A DNA stretch of 64,000 nt from Eutypella sp. D-1. Taxonomy: Eukaryota; Ascomycota; Sordariomycetes; Xylariales; Diatrypaceae. The translations under genes and the position numbers were made by a program. Shown piece by piece: positions 59,210-64,000 of this stretch; the stretch's first letter is position 1; each line of letters starts with the position of its first letter. Where the stretch lies: NCBI GenBank assembly GCA_023313575.1, contig JAJTTP010000013.1, positions 1 to 64,000 on the forward strand, written 5' to 3'. Below the pieces are notes generated by a model. It searched no databases. It saw only the letters and a list, made by a program, of their open reading frames with translations, and was not told the DNA's origin.

Positions 59210-59534
59210 AAGGATGTTACCTGATAAGGACTTATTGTCCTTGTACCAAGCATCAAGGACATCAGCCACATAGTGGCTTTCTTTTTGTGTTTAGGTCTTA
59301 TCTTGGTATCGGCCTTCGGCGCTTACTTAGTGATCCTTCCCCAATACAACCTTGAATCTTTACCAAATATTTTTAGATCTCCGACATTTTATTTTCGAAG
59401 GCAATTATAACCTTAACACCATATCCATTACGCTAGGAAGGCGGAGTTCTATGTTGTTCTCGTCGTCAGTCCATGTCCAGGGCAGGATGGGTGGCCAGTT
59501 ATTATAGAGCCAATAACCGCCGACGAAGACCAAT
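59210..59534. other. Spacer between severed exon and tRNA
   Basis: 325 bp, presumably the old 3' untranslated region of the monooxygenase gene. No gene is seen. Confidence 0.4.
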
Positions 59535-59647
59535 GGCACGATGGCAGAGTGGTTATTGCGTAAGACTCGAACTAAAAACTAGGAACTAGGAAATAATTCG
59601 GATATCTTATTCCTTCGGGAGCGCAGGTTCAAATCCTGCTCGTGTCG
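59535..59647 (+). tRNA. tRNA-Ser(CGA) with a 32-nt intron
   Basis: The acceptor arms GGCACGA and TCGTGTC pair over seven positions with one G-U. The A box TGGCAGAGTGG (59542-59552) and B box GGTTCAAATCC (59626-59636) are canonical. The D stem is GCA/TGC. The anticodon stem TAAGA (59561-59565) pairs with TCTTA (59605-59609) around the loop CT-CGA-A plus A. An intron (about 59572-59603) interrupts the loop one base 3' of anticodon CGA (59568-59570), the normal place for nuclear tRNA introns. A long variable arm (TTCCTTCGGGAG) is typical of class II tRNA-Ser. It decodes UCG. Confidence 0.88.
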
Positions 59648-60121
59648 ACCTTTTTACCGATTTTCTTTTTGGGTATGTGTATTACGCACGTCGTACAAGC
59701 TTGCTGCTCCTTTTTTTTCCCAACACCTACATGTATTTACACACAGATAAACATAAAGGTACACAGGGCACAGTTAAAATACAGCCCCTGTGGTAACAGC
59801 CGCTAAAACGCCTAAGTAGAATCTGTTAGTGGCCTTTTCTAGCGCATTTTAGCATGTCCACTGAACAGGCCGCTGTAAAAAGAAATTACAGTGTGATGCA
59901 TTGTAATTCGCACTAAAACAATCCCTGATAAGCAGCCCCCTACCCCTATTCCCCGCATCCACATAGTATTGCGCAAATGGTCGGGTTGTCGCGCATAAGA
60001 TCGGAATACAGGAGCCCTTGGTATTAAATAACCCTAGTCGTAACAATCTATTGATCTACAATATCCAAGCCATGCGGAACAATGGTGACATGGGGTGGGA
60101 TTGTGGTGGGACGCGCGGGTG
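59648..60121. other. Intergenic spacer
   Basis: T-rich after the tRNA (TTTTTACC and TTTTTTTTCCC), the former a possible RNA polymerase III stop at 59650-59654. No gene is seen. Confidence 0.4.
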
Positions 60122-60775
60122 CTAGTCGGTGTGGCGGGCTGGACGAGACCTGCCGGCGACCACCTTGGGAGGTAGGCGGCCACCAGCATGGTCTGTCTTG
60201 GTCTTCGTCTCGAGTTCGATCAAGCGGCCCTCGAGCTCCGACATTCTGTCGAAGAAGTCGGCACGACTGTTGTTTTCACGCTGGTCGACTGGCGACCCCC
60301 TCCATCGACGCCCCATCCGGGGGGTTGGTGTTGGTGTAGGTGGTTGTGGCGTAGAAAGGTAAGTAGATATCCCTATGAACGATTAGAATATTCAACCACA
60401 AGACTAAGGTAACCGGCTTACTACTTACAGGAATAACCATGAATAGCCCTGCTTATTCGGATTATTCCGAGCCGTTTGTCGAATTTTGGTAGTGCCAGCA
60501 TCTTCATACTGATAAGTGGGGTTGGTCGTCTGCATTCTTGTCGTGCAAAGGAGATCGGTGTCATATCTTGGACCTCTAGGACCTCTTAGAAACCCTTCCG
60601 TTGCCAATGGCAAATCACTTGGGATATCAGAGAGTTCTGACGTTAGGGGGATAGGGGCAGGCTTAGGGGTAATAGGGCGATTGGGTGAATCCCATTCTGA
60701 CGACGCCATACCGATTCTGTTCTCAATCTGGGTGTAACGCTTCGTAATCGATATGTGTGATGGTGAGGCTGCCAA
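60122..60775 (-). CDS. Uncertain small hypothetical gene
   Basis: A minus-strand frame from the ATG at 60775 encodes about 115 residues rich in Ser and Pro (SPNRPITPKPAPIPLTSELS) and reaches a GTAAGT donor ending at 60429. The nearest acceptor (exon from 60372) would end the protein at 60276-60278. A different downstream frame (about 60355-60122) looks more protein-like, with TPTPTPR and the coiled-coil-like RADFFDRMSELEGRLIELE, but does not join in phase through a splice site I could find. I do not recognise either part. It may be a real lineage-specific gene, a fragment, or chance. Confidence 0.3.
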
Positions 60776-61714
60776 TGTCTTCCTCCTGTTGATTCTTCGT
60801 GCAATTTGGTTACAGATTGCTTAATGGGTGGTTATTGTATACGGAGAGACGTGGAAACGCTTGGTAATCGCGTCGAAAACAGCTGTTAGCTTTTGAAACC
60901 CAAAACAAAACAAATTCAGCCAAAAGCGGGTCTAATAACTAAGATAAAAGAGGTCGGGAAGTAGGGCACTGCTTCTCTCCTCGGCAAGGGCTTTTGCTAA
61001 TCTAGAAAGAGAAGGAGCAGTGTCAAGGCGTGGGAGAACCGACTATGACTTCGGGGAAGGAAGCCCGTAGATAGGAATGGGAAAGGGGCATGCGGACACG
61101 GAATGGGAGTTGTGCGGGTACAGCTCGAAGACGGAGAAGGCAGGCACACTGGCTATATCTTCCCTTGATTATGTACAGCTTGTACCGGCTACGGCGATCA
61201 TGTTAAGGCCAGTGAGAGAAAGGCCGTCCCTTCCGAGGTAGATGGGCAGTCGATTTATCTCCCAAGAAATTATCTCTAACAGGCCGTTGGTCTTACGAGG
61301 CCATCGGGCCAAGGATAAGAATAAGTTTTAAGCTTCTCTTCCTATATACATGTGCTAGGGAAGTACCTACCTCTATCTACATCCACTGTCTACCGTCATA
61401 GGACGATTCGACTATAAGTATCGGCCGATCTACCCCGGGACTCTTCCCGGGGAAATGCCGGAACCCACGTTTACCTGAGAGGAATACCGCCTTGGACACG
61501 GATATAATACAAGCCGCACTCTTCAAAGGTTGAGTTTAAGGACATCAGGTAATTGTGTCATAGAGTATTGTGGTCTTTAGGCCTATTAAGCTACGACTCG
61601 TAGAATGCAGAGTTCACGAGTGCACATTACGCCGTAGCTATACACTTCACTGCGATAAGTTCCCGAGTAGTCTTCACATATAGAGATAGGTGACACGATT
61701 CTCGTCCATTGTAA
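60776..61714. other. Intergenic spacer
   Basis: About 0.9 kb between the uncertain gene and the MRF1 3' end. It contains ACCCCGGGACTCTTCCCGGGG-like complementarity near 61434 that could form a short hairpin. No gene is recognised. Confidence 0.4.
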
Positions 61715-63142
61715 TCACCGTTTCATCTTCTTAACATCCTTGGCCGCAATGACAGCAGCAGCTTCCTCCTCCGCAATCAGGGCCTCGATATCACGTTTGA
61801 CAAGGTAGTCCTGGGCGCTCTGCATGATCCTAGCGAGGGTCTGACCTCCGGCGAGGACGTCGGGCAGGTTGTGCACATCGAGGCCGCTGCGGTGGTCGGT
61901 GCAGCGATCCTGGCTGTAATTGTAGGTGCGGATCTTGTCGCCGCGGGTGATGCGGTCCTTGCTGAGGACGCTATTGCGGAGGGCCCAGGCCTTCTCCTCG
62001 CGCTCCTCCTTGCGGCGCTGGCCGAGGCGGGACCGCAGCACGGACCAAGCGTCTTCGCGGTTGCGGTGCTGCGACCGCGAGTCCTGCATGGACACGGTGA
62101 CGCCGGTGGGCACGTGTGTCAGGCGGATGGCGCTCTCGGTCTTGTTCACATGCTGGCCGCCGGCGCCGCTCGCGCGCATCTTCTCCTCGCGCACGTCCTT
62201 GGGGTCGACGTAGAAGATGCTCTCCGGGTCGCTGAAGTCCTGCTGGCCATCGCTGCTGGTACCCTCCTGCGGGAAGGAGGGCAGGACCCAGACGGCGACG
62301 GCGCTGGTGTGGGTCCTCCCGTTCTTCTCGGTGGCCGGGACCCGCTGTACGCGGTGCATGCCGGCCTCGCCGCGGAAGCGCTCGTAGGCGCCTGTGTCGA
62401 GCACTTCGATGACGGCTTCCTGGAGCGGGGCCTCGCCGGCGCTTCCGGCGGACCCATCGTCGGTCAATTCGTGCTTGAGCACGTTGGTGCGGACGCCCTC
62501 ACGAGAGCAGTACTGGCGGTACATGCGAAAGAGCGAGTCGGCGAAATAGCGACCCTCTAGGCCGCCCGGACCCGGACGTATCTCGATCAAACAAGGCATG
62601 TCGGCGAACTCGTCGCGTGGGGTGAGCGACGCCGACAGCGCAGTCGCGAGGATTCCCAGGTTCTGCTGGGTGGTGGACAGCTCCTCCTTGGCCAAGTCGC
62701 GCAGCTCCGGGTCGGCAGAATGTAAGAGGGCAGTGAGCTCGCCGATAGAGGACTGCGCGGCCTCCCATTCATTCAACGCGATCGCGACCCTTGACAGCTC
62801 GCCCATTCGTTTCGCAGTCTTGGTGTCGAAGTCGTTCGCGAGAAGCTCCGTCAACTTGGCATGCTCGGCGGCGATATTCCGGGCGCGTGCGAGGAGAACC
62901 GGTGGGAGGTTCTTGATCGCCGCCGCCGCCGCCGTCGTTCCTGTCGTCGAAGATGCTCCATCTTGAAGCGAGTGGTATTAGTGAAGGCGCAAAGAGGTAA
63001 AAAAGGGGTCAACAGGGTAGAAAAGAGGGAGCGAAAAAAATAAAGTACCTGTGCTAACTGAACGTATGGACTGACGACTCAGAGGCCGTGTCAATGCCAA
63101 TGCTCTCGTACAGCTTTGACACACCCATCGTGATTTCAGCAT
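61715..63142 (-). CDS. MRF1: Mitochondrial peptide-chain release factor 1
   Basis: Two exons, 63142-63049 and 62961-61715, are joined in phase 1 across an 87-bp intron and give 446 residues. Exon 1 encodes a typical mitochondrial presequence, rich in Arg, Ser and Leu without acids (MLKSRWVCQSCTRALALTRP). I chose this start over another ATG in a different frame because only this frame splices into the body. The body has the class I release-factor layout: an N-terminal helical domain, EIRPGPGG, GMHRVQRVPATE, then the catalytic GGQ loop SGAGGQHVNKTESAIRLTH (GGQ about 299-301) and the C-terminal DRITRGDKIRTYN. It hydrolyses peptidyl-tRNA at UAA/UAG on mitochondrial ribosomes. Everything needed appears intact. 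Confidence 0.95.
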
Positions 63143-64000
63143 AATCGACCATTCAAGGCGGTCATTCCAGAAAAAAGTGAGAAAAAAGTGAGAAAAAAGA
63201 GGGAAATTCCAAACTCCAAACTCAATGATGACGCAGGGAGGAGATTCCTTAAATTACCTACTTAGGTTGGTAGTTATGTAACAATTTTGCATTGAAGAGC
63301 CCTTGGAAGCTTCAATCGATAGCGGATTTACAGGGGCACCTGGGCAGTCGAAGGGGGGCGTCCGAGGGGCATTGCTGGCATTGCTTAGTGCAGAATGGCG
63401 CCAATTTAAGATGCATTTCGGCCAATGGCCACCTGGGAAGCAGTGTTCTGCAGCTGCCAGCAGAAGGTCTACCGAGCTAGGTCTTGGCACCCCTTAACCT
63501 TGAAGTTCTTGAACGTCCTCTATGATCAATACTACTCCCACATACAGAACACATGTCAGCTGCCTCTTCAGTAAATTCCACAGCCCTCTGTTATTCAATA
63601 AAGCTATAAATACGCAGGTAGGGCGAGCACATGGTGTAACCTACTTGCTCAAGGATCCGTAGGATTAGGGGGCAGGATTTGGTACAGAGATCCAGCAGTC
63701 TGATACTGCTGCAGATCTGGACAATGATTAAATACATTGACAGGCGTCCTTCACAAACGCAGACATGCGACGAGTCTGTACTCTCGCCTGCAAGGCGGAC
63801 ACGGAGACTTAAGAAATCATTCACGTTCCTTGCCCCACATCATGCCAGATCTCGAGGCTCGTCCGCCGGACAAGGCACTTATCGACAAGGGATATAAGTG
63901 ACTATTGTTTCTCAGGCGTCCCCGTACTCTGCCTCTGGAACGGGTGCCTGGAACTTATAGCCGAAGCAAATGTTGGTGCCCCAAACATGCGTTCACTGCT
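63143..64000. other. Right-edge spacer
   Basis: About 0.86 kb. Overlapping frames of 60-78 codons on both strands at 63254-63497 and 63591-63897 match nothing I know. AGAAAAAAGTGAG is tandemly duplicated near 63171-63191. Confidence 0.4.

Noticed and set aside
61871..62560. 229-codon plus-strand frame
   Set aside because: Antisense shadow of the MRF1 coding region, created by its high G+C content.

Overview
The window is nuclear DNA of a filamentous ascomycete (Pezizomycotina, most likely a Sordariomycete). Short phase-consistent spliceosomal introns (about 40-200 bp), secondary-metabolism enzymes, a fungalysin, a GH76 mannanase, a HET-domain remnant, a mitochondrial release factor and a PRELI protein all point there. 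Transposon copies are reduced to almost pure A+T, the mark of repeat-induced point mutation (RIP). All exon boundaries below were worked out by eye from splice signals and reading phase.

Region 1 (1-9.8 kb) looks like the edge of a biosynthetic gene cluster: the 3' end of a cytochrome P450, an epoxide hydrolase, an O-methyltransferase, a secreted haem-thiolate (chloro)peroxidase and a seven-exon P450. The backbone synthase is not in the window and would lie to the left. A solo LTR sits between the last two genes.

Region 2 (9.8-19 kb) holds a hAT-type MITE with perfect 8-bp target duplications upstream of an aminoglycoside-phosphotransferase-like gene, a tiny 68-bp TIR element, and a convergent pair of orphan fungal membrane-protein families.

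Region 3 (19-38 kb) carries a serine carboxypeptidase with an apparent in-frame stop, a GH76 mannanase whose last intron ends in CG instead of AG, a PRELI/UPS lipid-transfer protein, a DUF4804-like protein, a fungalysin (M36) and a SUR7/PalI-like tetraspan protein, separated by gene-poor spacers.

Region 4 (38-59.2 kb) is repeat-rich. A 5'-truncated HET gene lies between degenerate repeats. Four plus-strand genes follow: a P450, a signal-peptide-bearing TenA-like protein, an orphan protein with terpene-synthase-like acidic motifs, and an FAD monooxygenase. They could form a small terpenoid-type cluster. A 7.4-kb RIP-destroyed LTR retrotransposon (207-bp LTRs, perfect TTCAT target duplication) is inserted in the last exon of the FAD monooxygenase, and the severed C-terminal coding piece is still readable on the far side. 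Three solo LTRs of a second family, each with its own perfect 5-bp duplication, are nested inside it.

Region 5 (59.2-64 kb) has an intron-containing tRNA-Ser(CGA), an uncertain small gene and the mitochondrial peptide-chain release factor MRF1.
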